Positions 12,810-26,857 of a stretch of 64,000 nucleotides of DNA are shown piece after piece. The DNA is taken from positions 28,726,710 to 28,790,709 of the forward strand of contig NC_133218.1 of assembly GCF_040436345.1 (NCBI RefSeq). The letters run 5' to 3'. Below the pieces are notes generated by a model, which did no database searches, was not told the origin of the DNA, and saw nothing but the letters and a program-made list of their open reading frames with translations. This DNA comes from Pagrus major (lineage: Eukaryota > Chordata > Actinopteri > Spariformes > Sparidae). The translations under genes and the position numbers were made by a program. Every line of letters starts with the position of its first letter. Position 1 is the first letter of the stretch.

Positions 12810-13467
12810 GTAGATTAACTAACTGATAATATTCTTGAGTCCTAAACCTTAGGAGTTTCTGAATAACAAGACTGCCATTTAACACCAGAAAAGTAATCAG
12901 ATGTTCAAATTTGATTTTGTAAACAAGGGTTTAAAAAACAAAATAATGTCACAGTCCTTGAGCTCTGGTACATGGGATGAGTTCAGGAGTCTCAGCCTGG
13001 GGAGTGAAGGCGCTCTGTAGTCTGGTGGTTCTGCAGCGGATACGTCATATCCGCTTTTTGTGCCAAGTTGGCGGCCATGTTGGTGACGTGTTGAGCGAGA
13101 CGATGAAGTTCACTGAGCGGTTTAACACAAAACTAGATGATATTTTTCTTCAGTTACGACAAACTGTGACATTTTCCTGACTTGGAAAATTATCTTTTAA
13201 ATTGACAAACATCATATGTGTGATTCACGACACAATTCAAGTGGGATCAAATGGGTGAACCGGAAGGAGCGTGACTTCGGCTTTCTATTTAGGTACAAAG
13301 CCTAATTAACGTGATTCATGGTCTCCCACCATGAACACCTGTGTTCACCAACTACAGTGTTTCATGTCAAAATGTCTGTTATTGTAAATCTCTACTCTTC
13401 CTGTCATCAGCTAGCTTTTTTTTTTTTGCTAGCTTAGCTAACTCGCTCCTTCGACACAAAACAGTCG
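12810..13467. other. Intergenic DNA and upstream region of drc8
   Basis: No coding frame is recognised. The stretch contains a short inverted repeat at about 13037-13055 (GCGGATA, 5-base spacer, TATCCGC), followed by GCGGCCATGTTGG, which resembles a YY1 site. It could be a distal promoter or a repeat-derived piece. Confidence 0.4.
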
Positions 13468-13480
13468 GTTGCTAGGCAAC
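13468..13480 (+). promoter_or_regulatory. RFX X-box (GTTGCTAGGCAAC) in the drc8 promoter
   Basis: GTTGCTAGGCAAC is a near-perfect inverted repeat fitting the X-box pattern GTNRCY-N-RGYAAC bound by RFX factors. It ends 20 bases before the drc8 start codon. RFX factors drive many ciliary genes, and DRC8 is an axonemal protein, so position and gene function agree. Confidence 0.75.
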
Positions 13481-13500
13481 AGAATTACAACAGGGCAAAC

Positions 13501-15989
13501 ATGGCGGAGGATAAACCAAGAGCAGGTTCGTGTCAGTTAACGTTAGCTTAGCTCATTATAAACGAGTTATAAACTATTTTCGAGCTTCAGTGTTAATGAT
13601 TAAACTACCACTAAAAGGCAGTTTGTGTTTTTTGTCCTTCTGAATGATGTCTCGGTTGTTGAAAGTCATTTGCCTGAAGTATTTGATGTCGGAGTTATTG
13701 CTTCAGTAAAAAGTTTCTTGGCTCTGCTCCTGGCTCTCGTCTGTCTGTCCTGTCTGTCAGAGGCGATAGTGTCAGATGTCCACAAGAGGATTAAAGCAGC
13801 GTTTGAAGCGTTTGACTATGAGTCGAACAACACTGTGGATGTCCGGTGAGTGAGACTGCTCATAGACCAGATGGCTGTAATCTAAAAACAAATGTACAAT
13901 AACACCTTATTCCAACACTGTTTGGGTCACATCTCATAACTCCATACACAGTGAATGTGAAAGTGGAGTGCATGTTGTAGTTATTGATCAAAACATCTTA
14001 AATGTGGGACCTTTGTATGCAGGCTCCATCTCCAAAAATGTGAATTAACTCACATATTTACACCAGCTCCTGTGAATTTAATTATGTATAGTTTATGAAT
14101 ATACTCCACTGTATCTTCACCATGTGCCTTGTAATCTCACACTATCGATCACACTTGTGTGTTGAGAGAGTAATATATATTTAGAATTAATTATACAGGG
14201 TAAATACAGTAAATTTATGAGGAAATCTCCCATCCAGTCCTAGTCTGGTCTAGTAAACCAAAGAACCCTGACACAGTGGGCTCTGATCAAGCTAGGCAAA
14301 CAAAACACGTCTTAATACATCTATTCAGGAGATCGACACCATGAAACACAGTATTTGCGTGCATGTAAATAGTGTGGTCTAACATGATGTTTATTTTCCA
14401 GGGAGATTAGCACCATCATCTACTCCCTAGGTTGCTTCCCCACTCAGGAAGACCTGCATGCCTTTATAGCTAAGGTCAGAAAAGTGTTTGTTTATATTTT
14501 GCTCATATTTTGGATGGATAAACAATCAAACTAATCATCCAGGGCTTTCCTGAGGTGTGCAATTATTTAAATTATCTGCTATACCTTCTTGTAACATATC
14601 AATAGTAATGTAATGGTAATTTCAGCATCATTTGATATGCATTCTCATTTTCTATAATATTGCATTAAGTGTTAATTTGCTGTAGTGTAAATAAAGAATT
14701 ACCTATATACTTGAAATGTGTATTGTTCGGAGAAAGGAGTTAGAAAATTCAGAGTTTGTTCAAGGAGCAAAACCCGGCATCTTTGTCCTGTTCAACCAGG
14801 TGGAAGAGGACCACACAGGATATATCCATTTGGACAAGTTCCTCCCAGCCATGACTAAAGTGCTGCTGGAGCACAAGTAAGACATTCACCAGGCGTGTTG
14901 TTTTGTAGCTGAATAAAAAAAAAAAAGGCAGAATTTTGAGGGTGAGCAGAAGGCCATGTCATGATGCAAGTAGGTGCCTGTGTTAAAGCAAATGATTTAT
15001 TATACAGCTCGTCTGTCTACTCCATGTTACTGATGGAGCAAATGAATGAAATGATTTTAGATTTGGTAAATGTAATAAGGTAGTTACTGCAGTATTTCAC
15101 AGACAAAAATGTGTGATGTAAGGATCTGAAAGGCCTCCACTGATCACAGCTTTTGATCATAAATCTTTCAGAGGATTTTATTTTCACTACATGAAAAATA
15201 CCAAATGTCAGACATCTTTAAATAATACATGCCAGTTCCTTTTTAACTTGTGCCTCTCTGAGCTGGGAAATGGGCTCTAAAGTGTGTGCTCCTTAACACA
15301 GACTAGTGTTGTCCACCTCTGACAGTATTTCAGCTTCACTTAAGTTTGTGTATGTGGTACATCGTCATGTTTATAGTATCAGAGGAATACCCCGTATGTG
15401 CGTGTGCCCGTGTGTGTATGTGTGTGTGTTAGGTTCCCTCCCATCCCTGAGGACCTTCTGCTTCAGGCTTTTGAGGTAAGACCAGCTGCAGTTTCCTTGT
15501 ATTCTCCAGTGCTGTAGATTATTAGCTGCTACTAAGAGTCTTACAGTTTTATCTGGTAACTGCAGAACATCATGCAGTCAACACAGTAATCCTAAGATCA
15601 CAGTGTTAATTACAGATGTTTGTTAAAGCATGAAGGCAATAACACCATGTTTCCAGGTTCTGGATAAAGAAAAGAAAGGATACCTGGAGCCCGAGGAGCT
15701 GACAAAGTACATGACACAGGAAGGTAAAGTGGAAGCTTGTGAGACTTAAGTCTTTACTTTGTGTGGTGAAAAGCTGATTGTCTCTTGTTTTTGTGTGGCT
15801 AACATTCATGGTACTTTCACAAAACAACATATATACACATAGGAACTGTTGTTGTTTGTCCTTAAACCAGGTGAGCCTTTCACTCAGGAGGAGATGGATG
15901 AGATGCTGACGGCACTCGCTGACAATGAGAAGAACCTCATCTATTACAAAGACTTAATCAGCCAGCTGACTATCGACCCTGATATGTAG
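13501..15989 (+). CDS. drc8: Dynein regulatory complex subunit 8 (EFCAB2/DRC8)
   Basis: Seven exons join in phase: 13501-13525, 13761-13845, 14402-14474, 14800-14876, 15433-15475, 15657-15723 and 15871-15989, giving 162 residues. The protein is calmodulin-like throughout. The EF-hand units are mostly degenerate: residues 27-38 (DYESNNTVDVRE), a middle unit around 65-76 (DHTGYIHLDKF), and 104-115 (DKEKKGYLEPEE), which keeps the best acidic positions. Length and layout fit EFCAB2/DRC8, part of the nexin-dynein regulatory complex that links outer doublets in motile cilia and flagella. The start is the first ATG after the X-box and lies in an ATGGCGG context. A poly(A) signal AATAAA follows at 16056-16061. 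Calmodulin and centrin were considered, but their EF loops are far more regular. Confidence 0.88.
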
Positions 15990-18900
15990 ATAGTGTCTGG
16001 TGTTTGTGTTAATGTCTGCATGTTCTTAAGGTGGACGTGTAAATCTGATATAATTAATAAATGTGCATAGATAAATCCTGACTTTGTGTTTCCAGGGTTG
16101 GCTTCTGACTAACTGTATTTGGTCGGATTTGTTTGGCAGATTTGGGAAAATGCAGGAGCGCCATCATATAACATATAGGTATAACATATAGTAGTGCTGC
16201 CATGTATTTGCATATTGTGCCAAACCTCTCTCCTTGTTTTCAAGTCTGACACAGCACAGGTGTTTTAAGAATACAGAATCACGGTCAGTTGGAAAGTAAT
16301 TGGAAACTCCCTCCTAACATCTTGAATATTCCTTGTTCACTGATTACATCTGGGCCCAGCGGTGATATCAGTATCAGAAGCAGGAGGTGATCTGGTCATT
16401 CATGTGACAGTGTGTGCAGCCAATGAATAAATCACGAAAGCAGTTGGCATGATAAAAGATAAGGAACACTTCCTATATTAGGTGACATTAAATGAAATGT
16501 GCTCAGTGTTGGGAGTGGGGAGGAAGGAAACAATCTTCATCATGGTGAATTATGATGCTGTGTGACAAGGAAGCCACTATGATTCAATCATCAGTTCAGT
16601 TCAGTTCAGACTCCATGACCAGCATGAACCTTATCAATAAATGACCCAGAGTATGAGAAAATAAACAAAGCAATGATTGGATTTATCAGCTTTGCATTTT
16701 ATCTGAGGTGATTCTGCACTGAATATTTATACATGCATGAAACATTTAAACAGGGATGACATGACTTATCTGGAGCTTAGATAAGCATATGATAGCAAAC
16801 ACAAGCAGTTCTCTATCTGAACATGGATTCATGCTGAAGTTCTGCTTCAAACAGTCTCATTTCACAGTAAAAACAATGACCCGTTACTTTTGGTTTCCAC
16901 TAACGGTTTAAGACGAGGACATCAGGAAAATAAAACAGGGGCCTACAGAAATAGAAAACGTCTGTATTAAACATTCCCTTTTCACTAAACACAAACAGAA
17001 TAAGGCTCATTTACCTTCAGCAAAATCAAACAACAGCATCAAATCACTACAGTCTTGGTACATAGAGAAAATATTTAAAGGGATTTCTTTACCTTTAGGT
17101 TCCTCTTTTTCTCTTATACTCACACTTGTTGCATTGTAACATGAATGAATGTGTTCTCTCGGTGAAAAGGACCTTAAACAGCAGCTTTACTTAACTAATA
17201 ACGACATTAGATCGTGTAAGCAAGAAATAAAATAAATCAACTTGCATGTTGAGGTGTTATTGTCAGACATACTTCAGTCTAAATGGAGAAAATAAATGGA
17301 GCTGGGTTTGTGGTGGAATGTTTGAGTTTGACGTGCAAGAAAAAAACCCAGCAGAGATGGCATCATTTACTGCTCGGTCACAAATAAAAGTGATTCCATG
17401 CCTGAAAATAGTGAAATAGGAATTGACGGCAACATAGAGGCCATTTTTTTTTTAGGAAAGAAAAGTCATAAAGTAGTGGCTTTGACATACATGTGGGTGA
17501 GAAAAGTGAAAGAAATTGCATTCTAATCCTACAAGTAAAATGAAGATCTTTATCCATAGATTAAGGGGATTCATGGTGAGTAACACCCTAGCTTCAAGTC
17601 AAAATTATAAATTCATGTTGCAAGCCCCTTTTTTCTGAGAAAAATCCAAAACCAGAGATTAGAGTGCACCACTTAAAGCAGCCATATCGTGTGAGAATGC
17701 GGCTGCCGGCAACTTCTCCTTTGCAGCAGGTTTGTTAGCGGCAGTCCACACTGGTTATTTGGTCCTTTAAGAGCCATAAATAGACAGAGGAAGAGGAAGG
17801 GGAGGAAGAAACATGATAGATTATAGAAAAGTCTGAAGAGAAAAAACAAAGATAGGGAAACAAAAAGAACACAGAGGTAGAGAGATCTTTGACATCATAT
17901 CCAGCTACCAACAGTGGTCTCTTAACATTGTTTTTGCATTATTGCACTGCAACTGATATACAGAGGAATGACCATCTTAAAACAAAATCAACCACACCCA
18001 CACCACATTTTTCACATATATTAGGAAGAACAGGAGGTGGTGATCACCTCACTACTTTTCTACTTGAAATCTTTCGTTGCCTTTGAGAATGAGATAGGAG
18101 AGGAAGAGGCAAGATAGAGCCGTCTCTTGAAGAAAGGGTTCAGATGTGACCTGACAGGTTAAGGTTGGTCAAAGAAGCCCCGCTGTTTACTGGTTCAAAC
18201 TGTAGATTTTAAGTAGGTGACAACACCTAAAAGACATGCTTCCGAGAAACAGAAGATTCAGCTATTTCAGTAATTACACAGCTCTGTGTATAAGTTAGTT
18301 GCATAGTGGAGCCAAAAGGTAAAATAATAAAGAGATAGTATCCTACAGCAGAAAATGCAGCTTTGTAAAACAGCTCTTTAAAAACAACCTGGTCTCTATG
18401 AGTTTATCCAAACCACATCCCTCTTTATCTCATTCTGACTGGAGGCAAAGTCTTGTAAGGCCTTGGAGAAGTAGAGGACAAGAGTCAGATGACGGGCTAC
18501 AATGAGTTTGCAAAGACATCGGATGGCATGACATGTAACACAGCATCCCATTCAGTGTGTGTCCCTTCCTGCGTTTCATCTTTTACACAAACATCGATTC
18601 GGCTCTGTTACTACCTACGCTGCCGGCCTAAGGGGGGAAACAATGGCCCCATATTCAATCTTCCAATAATTTATCCAGAGCGTCGAGGCTGAGTAACAGA
18701 ATAAGCAGGGCAGTGTCTCCTTCAAAAAAGGTTGAAAATTGAATAAACTGGATGCAAAAGAGCTTTGCATATACATATTATTATATGTACACACAATTAA
18801 TGCACACACTCACAGACACTTAACTGAGAATTAACTGGTGAAAGTCTGGTTAGGACAGACTGAAAACTAATGTTTGAGTTACTGGGTTTCCACAGCATTC

Positions 18901-19164
18901 ACCTCAAAAATCAAAACTGAAATCTGCTGGTCTCACCTGATTAATAACCACTGTAACACATCATCTGACTCCTGTAAATGATAATCAGTTTTCTTTATGG
19001 TCCACCTGGGCCATGAGATGCAACGCTGACGGCACTAGCCTGATATATTTCACAATCAGACCCACAGTGGCTACTTTGCATCACACCATAGATCAAGTAT
19101 CATGAGCCACATTGTTTGCCAACCTCAAGTTAGCACTACACACAGATGGACCATACAGTGTCCT
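15990..19164. other. Region between drc8 and adpgk, including the probable adpgk 3' UTR
   Basis: The two genes converge here. The drc8 3' UTR ends soon after 16061. The remainder is A/T-rich with no coding similarity. The part next to 19165 is probably adpgk 3' UTR on the minus strand, but I could not fix its end. No transposon termini were recognised. Confidence 0.5.
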
Positions 19165-22100
19165 CTAGATCTGCAGCACCAGGCCAGCAGCTGAGATGTT
19201 GTCCCCTCCACCTGCAGTTTGGTAAACCTCGGTGCACACCAGCACTGGAGCTACGCAGATCTCATAGTTGTCCTCGTCCCAGCAGCTGACGGGCCTGGTC
19301 TCCTGCAGAGGGATACGCTGGCTGCCCTCCCGCCGGCTGACAGAGAAGGAGTCGTCCATGATGAGCCTTGCCTTGCTGGGGTCAATGTCATTAGAGCCGC
19401 AGACATGGCGGTTAGCTGTGAGAGATGCCTTGGCTGTGGCCGACATGGTGTTCTTCCACTGGGAGCCATGCGTCACAATCATGGCCTGAAAGGCCAGCGT
19501 GTGGACGTGGAGCCGTGTTAGCGGCTTAACTTTAGCACTGTTTGTGTCGCTTTCTGCACTGGCATCCTTGTAGCGCTGGTTCAGGATGCGATAGACCTCC
19601 CTCATCTGGTCGAGGACAGTAGCTACACGAGGGTTTGGGTCCGACAGCACTGTGATGTTGGAGCCTTTAAGTAGACTGAGCAGGTTGGGAAGCTCCTGTT
19701 CATTCATTCCCAAAGAGTCCGCCTGGGGAAGCAGAATGAGGATGAACGATTAAACTCAGGACCTGCCTTTGAGCAAACAAAAGCCATATATCCAAATGAG
19801 TGACATAATCTTTCATTGTGATCAACATCCTTAAAGTAGTTGTGTGCCAGGCAGATGTCATGCTCAGGTGTGCACTTCTGCATTTACTGATTGTGTTATT
19901 CTGCAGAGTTGGGATGAATAAACTACACTCGCTGTGGGGACTGCAATACAGGAAACCAATGCAATAGTAGGATTTCCAGTTGTACGGCAGCATATTAACT
20001 ATATTAGGCTGTGGCTACACGGACCTACTTCATAATTATCGATAAATATAAAAACAAAAGGCAGACAGCGAGACATTTTACCTACTCATACTACTTACTA
20101 ATATATCCATATGCAAATTCAGGAGACAAATACAGTTTCAGCTGAGTCACTCAGTTCTGTTTACAAATGGATTGAACTAATTACACTGAGCAAATCTAGT
20201 TTCAAACTAGCTGGTATTACTTGTCAGACCTGTTCTTCCTCGTGACTAAAACATCAAGTTCACCATTATTTAAGTCTTTAGCTACTCTAACAAACACGCA
20301 TGAATTAATATATTGACTCATTTAATTGTTCAGTCATACATACATAGGGGATGACATAGTGAAGTAGATCTTCCATTATACTCTCTTCTACAAAACTGGC
20401 CATCTCAAAATGGACTCCAATACGTGGAGAGGAGGAGGACAGGAGGTCGGACAGGCGAGACAGGAGAGCGGCCCGCTCACCTGGAATAACGAAAGGAAGT
20501 GGTGGAAAGAGAACAGAAGAAATTCAGACAAATGATGATGTTCAAAATCAGCAACAAATAAACCGCTTGTCAACAATTGTATCTTACCTGATTGGAAGGG
20601 GAAATTATCCATCATTTGCAGCCCACCTACCACCAGCAGATCTGGTTCGAAGTCTTCCAGTTTCTCAGCAAAGTCCTCCATGGAGGCCAGGTAGGGGTTG
20701 TGGTCGTCACTGTGGACGATATATCTACGGAGCACAAACACAAGCGAGGCCAAACACAGTCAGCTTCACATACATAATGTAAATAAATTATATTGTTCAC
20801 GGTATGTACACGATGATGGTACGATAGAAAAATCTGTCTCTGGCTTAAATACACTCAAATATAATTCAATTTATAGGATCCCTAAAGATTGTCAAAATAT
20901 CTACCATCTGCTGGACCAACACGTACCTGTTGGCTCTACGTGAGGTATACTGTCCCCAGGTAGCACCAGATGGGTACTCCAGGATCAGATGAATGTCTGG
21001 CTCTTCTACTACGTTACCTGCCACTGGAAAGACATAGGTAATAGGTGAGGTACAGCAGCATGGGAGTGAAGAAGACAAGGCAAGGTTATAGGAGGCCATG
21101 AAAAAAGGAAGGATAGAGGGAGATTCAGAGATGCAGGAAAAGGATTGTGCAAGGTAAAAATGACAAAATGCAGAGATCCTGGAGAGTAATGAGAGCACCA
21201 GTGTGTGTTTGCATGTGTGTGTGTATACCTGTAATGTGCTGGGAGAGGACATCATTGAAATCAGGGCTGAAACTTCCCCCTAGCAACACATCACATCCCT
21301 CCGTTGCCATGCGACCAGCCATTACCGGGGCATTGCCGCCTACTGCCCATCTGTTTCCAGGTAAGTCACGGGACGCTTCAACCAGCTCACTAAATAATGT
21401 ATCATTTAGCACAAAACGCCTGCAGGACAAAGAAATCATAAATAAATAAATAAATAGTGACACAATGCTAAAAGTGAACAACAAGTACTTTAAAAAGGAC
21501 CAACACATTTCTCAACACATCTCTTCTTGTTTGTCTTGTGTTCTTTCACGCAAACATCCTGAACTGCCATTGTGTAAGAATACATTGTGTAATACATAAC
21601 TGAAACATTGTAAAACAGTGTGTTCAGTGTGCTACTTTGAAAAATGTAACTACTGCTACTCCTGTGATAGTTTGTCTTATAACAAGACTGGAGATACTGA
21701 AAGAAGGACCAAAAATTAACAGAAAGAAAGAAATGTGCATTAGTAGAGGTGCATCTCTTGTTGCTCTCAGACACCTGAAACAAAACACTGAAACACTGGG
21801 ACCCTTCAGATACAAGGGGAAATAAAAATAGAAAGAAGGCTCCCAGTAAACATGTGACCTCAAACAGACTCAATGTGCCAGAATGCTCTGGAAACAGCAT
21901 GCATGCTATTTTGTGGGATTATGTCATTTCTAGCTTCTCTCTTCATACTCATCTGTATCTCACACAGTCTCTCTCTGTCTCTCTCTCTCTAAAGCTGCAG
22001 ATAAACCATTAACTTTTTAAAATATGGAAAAACAACTGCGCCCCCAGGTTAGCTGACAGGGACTATACAAGCAAAGCACACAGAGAAAAACAAGCACATT

Positions 22101-25100
22101 TCATCATACATGTGGTTTGACCATGTCTGCACTTGGCAGACACAGCCATTCATCTCTTCGGTTCTTCACACATATAACTTCAACTTTGCCTACACAAGTT
22201 CAGTCATCACCGGGTCAATTATTTACAATCCCAAATTCTACAATTAACCACGAGGCAAAATAAATAACTGTGAATGCTGAGCTGAAAAGGACCACGGCAT
22301 TCTTATTCACTCTCTCACACAAATTCCCTCCCCCTCTCTGTCCACGATGGCGGCCTGTTGCCTTTGGGTGTTAGTTCTGGATAGTGAACAACGGCTCACG
22401 GGCACCACGGCCACAAAATGAGCCGTCACCAATGAAGGAGAGGGGGGATGAGATCAACAGCAGACATATCAAATAATTAGGAAGGTTGTCCAGCAACTAA
22501 CTGATAACTAGAATGGCACTCAGAGTAGAGTGCATACCTCTGCCAGGGCACAACAGTCCCCTTTAATTCAATCAAGCCTAGTCCAAATTAAACTCTGTAG
22601 CCCTGTATCACTCTTTATTTTAAACAGCCCATAACTGCTTAACCATAATTAAAGCTCACCAGAGCTAGGATCCTCACCAAAATGCACTCATTCATAGATA
22701 ACAGCCACTTAAATATGCAGATTCACACCAAAAGTTGATTTGTTCAGTACCTTTTTCTGTTTGGTTGAGAGAGATTGAGTCAGGAGCACAGTAGCTTGAG
22801 GGGGTAACACAAAGTCCCATTAAAATTTAAAGGTAGCGTGTAGCTTGGCAGATCACAAGGCCTCACACATTATCTATCTACCAGTCACACACACACACGC
22901 ACACTCACACAGCGTGCATGAGCAGCACATGACGGCTGCATTGCTGTCCACACAGACACCACTACTGCTGCCAGCCATCTTTCTACATGGAGTTTATCTT
23001 TGTTAATGATCGATAAAGAAGATGATGTGATTTTCTCTCTTCAGCCACGAAGCCAGGAGACACACCTTATATAAACTGGAAGTCTCAGCTCACCGATCAC
23101 AGCACAGAGAAGACAAATATTTGTGGGAGCTAATACTTGTTCGGTGTGTTTACATTACCATGCTGTGAATTTAGATATAAATTTGCACTTACTCTGCAGC
23201 AGCTCCAGGTGCAAAGAAGTAGGCGAAGCTCTGAGCCAGCTGCACTTCATTTTCTATGTAGTCATGATGTAGGGGCTGGTCTGTGGGAGGGAGGTCAATC
23301 TTATTCATCAACGATACTCCGTCCACTATTAGGTCAACACAACCTCCAAAACCTGTGGATGAGGAGGGGGTGGGCAGAGAAAGAACAAGAGTTTTTTTTT
23401 TTTTTAAAGTGATAAAATCATGTATAAAAACAAAATTTGTGACCTACTAGAAGGAGAAGATAAAGTATTGACCTGCAGGGCAAACAGGACAGGGAGAGGA
23501 TTGTGTATCACACATTTTATTTTAGACACGGCATTCAAACTTATCAGTGCAAAAAGAGCAAGGAGAAAAGTAATTATAGTGTCCAGCTTCAAACTGAGCA
23601 GGGAGACATTCACACAACAGCTGCTGAAACATTTGTTCGCCAGCGTGGCTGCTGAAATGATCCGACACATCGATACACTTTCAGTTGCTGGTCCAAACGT
23701 GATCAACACAGAGCTCTGATTTACAAGCATAGAGTCCAAACAAAAACCAACCACCACAGACAGCCTACCGGTGAAGTCCACCTCTAATGGTTGCCACAGA
23801 GCTCACATTTGAATTAGTTTTGAATATTTGACTCTGTCTGACGGAAGCTCGACCTCAAGCTACTTTGTTTGCACATGCTTAGCACTACTCTTAGATCTCT
23901 CCTACATGTTTTTCTAACAATTTACGAAAAAATACCTGTGTAACATATATTTGTTATGGTCTGGTCAGCACTAGGGGTGCATATTTATCGTTCTTTTGGT
24001 TGAAAGTGAACAGGGGAGAATTTGTCACCACCTGAAGTACCTCATAGATATTAGGGAGGCACGATAATAGGTCTGGGATTATATGCTCGTAGCTTCATTA
24101 TGTATTGTGCTTCTATAGAGAGACCATGAGAAAAAGTTGAATCATACACCTCTAGAGACCATATATCATCATTCATGAGTCACATTTACAAAAGCGATGC
24201 ATATCACATGTCAGTCAGGCTTTCTGAGCTTTATTTCAGCAACATCAATGCTATTGGAGCTGCAACAATTATGATAATTGATTATTCAGTTTGGGTTCAT
24301 TTATTTAAGTAAAAAAGGTATCAATTTCTTACAATTAGAAAAAAATCAGAAAAAAATATGCCCATATATCAGTATGAGCAACCAGCCGATCTCTAAAAGC
24401 GATACATCAGGATTAGATCAAACTATCTGTGATATTATGTGACTACATGTTGACATGTGACCGTAGGACGACATGTGGCTGAGCCTGGTGATGAACTGGG
24501 TAAAGGTTGGGCAGATACGGTGATCCCTTCCATTGTGAGCTTGTATCTCGGTCCAAAGGACAAGATTTTAGGATTAGATCGTGACGGTTCAGACACAGGG
24601 CAATCATGCTAGTTATCCTGCTCCAAGACCACAATCTGGCAGTGACAAACTATATAATGCTTCAACTACAGCAATAGTAGTTAGTGCATCCCTAAATTCA
24701 CCATCTAATTTAACAACAAGAGATCTCACACCCAGAATACAATATACTCTACTGACATATGGCAGACATCTGTTACTGTGGCTAGGTTTGTACCCACATT
24801 CATGGCACAAATATTACCACCATCTTGCCCATATTGTCCATGCACTTGTCTTTGCCCCTTATCAGTCCAAACACAGCAGGCCTGGACTGAAGAGATCCCA
24901 CACAGAGATAAAAGCCAGGACCAAGTCTCTGTGGTGTCATGTTGGCTGATGGAGGGGTCTGGTCCAGCTGGTCGGACAAGATGCTGATTTTGACCGAGAT
25001 CTGGTGGCTCTACAGATCATGCATTTGCCACAAACACTTTAGCCCTTTCATCAAAATGCACTCAACCGTATTGGGTCTAGCTCCAACATACAACATTAGC

Positions 25101-25534
25101 ACAGATCGCCCTGCTTTCACCAGCCAGGCATTTGCTGACACACCTCCTGATACTGTGCACGATACAACACCAGCTTCAGCCACTTCCGACTTGTATTTCT
25201 GTTTTGTTAGCACTATAATGACCGAAGGAGCTTAACGCACTAACACCATTTTGCACCGAATCGATTACAAACCCACAAAATAAGGTTAGGCTAGTTAACG
25301 TTAGCTAACATTAGCTAGCTTACACCACTTGCGCTCACCAATCGCTACTTTCGGTCTGGCGACGTTGTTCATCCCGACTTTGCGCTCCGCCCGGAGCAGA
25401 GAGGACAACACGGTGTCCAGCCGCTCGTCCAGCCCTTCGTTCTGGGGCGACCGGAACCACACGGCCCACAGAACCACACACACGGACAGAAGAGGCCCAT
25501 ATTTCATCCACGAAATCCTGCCTCCCCCCTCCAT
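19165..25534 (-). CDS. adpgk: ADP-dependent glucokinase (ADPGK family)
   Basis: Seven minus-strand coding exons join in phase: 25534-25339, 23352-23193, 21419-21229, 21023-20927, 20724-20588, 20480-20344 and 19722-19165, giving 491 residues (human about 497). The N-terminus has a hydrophobic segment (about residues 11-27, PLLSVCVVLWAVWF), fitting the ER-associated location known for ADPGK. Family blocks are clear: VGGNAPVM around residue 147, the HLILEYPSGATWGQY block, DLLVVGGLQMM, and a C-terminal GGGDNISAAG in which Asp480 fills the catalytic GxGD position. The enzyme uses ADP rather than ATP to phosphorylate glucose. Human ADPGK has GLGDAISAEG here, so this may be the fish paralogue sometimes called adpgk2. 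I cannot decide which without a tree. Confidence 0.9.
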
Positions 25535-26819
25535 TGTCGGCTGCCAGGCTTTGCTGCTACGACTGCTCACGTTGTCGGTTATGAGCAGGAGGCACCTCCC
25601 GCCGCTGTGTGGCTCAATGTGACGTTCAAAGAGATCGGGTTTTTTTGTTACTGAACCGACCGAACGAATCACTTCCTGAAAAGATCCGTTCACTGGTCGG
25701 TTCAGTTCAAGATCCGGTGAGTCACTGTGGGTGTGTTCAAGATAAGAGATATCTCAATGAGAAAAACGACTAGTCTTATTATTGTTTTTTTTTTTACATA
25801 AGTCTGATAATCTTTAACGCAAACGGACTGAAAGGAAAGCCGATATTCACCAATTAAAGTATGAAATTAAACTTTGAACCACTCACGACCAGGCTTAAAC
25901 GTATCTTTTTTTTTATTTAAAAAGGTGCAATATATAAGAACATTTGTTGTGAATATTAAAAAAAAATAACTAAAATCATCAGAATGTGAACAAACAACAG
26001 TGTTGATATTAATTAGCATGCTAACCAGCTAGCCCAGGCCTTAAATCCTCTTTGTCCCAGTCGTCCATGGCTAACTGAGCTAATAGGCTAACAGTAGCTA
26101 CAATCAGGCCCTATTTGTTGGGAATTTGAATTCAAGGTGGCAAATTTATACGTATTCTACCTTTACATATATGGATACCCCGTTTTGTTACTTTATCCTG
26201 TTTATTTTTATGTTACTTATTGTATTCCTTCTATTGTGTATATTTTATATATTTATGTATTTATGTATGTATGTATTTATTTAATACATTTTATATTTTA
26301 TGTGTTAAATAAAAAAGGAAGCTGAAGCTATAAAAATCAAAACAAAGAGTTTAAGTGAAACTAGTGTTCAAACACACCAGTAGAGAGCTGTGCATTAGGT
26401 TGTCTGTTTTGGGAGCTGGAGTTTCTGTGAGAGACTACTTTCACTATATTTTTTAGAAAAGGAGGCCTCTTTTAAAGGGTTTATCTTTTTTTACAGAAGC
26501 AACGTCACCATCCAGGTTGAATAATGGTTGTTCGCCCATATACAAAAACAACATTTAATCTACTATAAAGAAGAGTTTTGTTTTTTTGCCTTTTGTTGGC
26601 AGCAAAAGTTAGAGCACATATCCTGATCTTTCCAAACATTTTAACTTTCCCATTATAAGAGGGCCTACAGTCCATAAAGTAGAACATTTTTTTCTAGCAA
26701 GTTGTTCGCGAATAAAAAAAAAAAAAAAAAAAAAAATGTGGTAACTGCTTCTCTATCCATTTACTGTCAGTTTTACAGTCAGTCTTAGTTTTATTGCACT
26801 GCCTGTGATACATTTTATT

Positions 26820-26857
<38 letters not shown>

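Noticed and set aside
23420-25235. Several frames of about 100-120 codons within adpgk intron 1
   Set aside because: They overlap on both strands without family motifs. They lie wholly within the intron between two well-supported exons.
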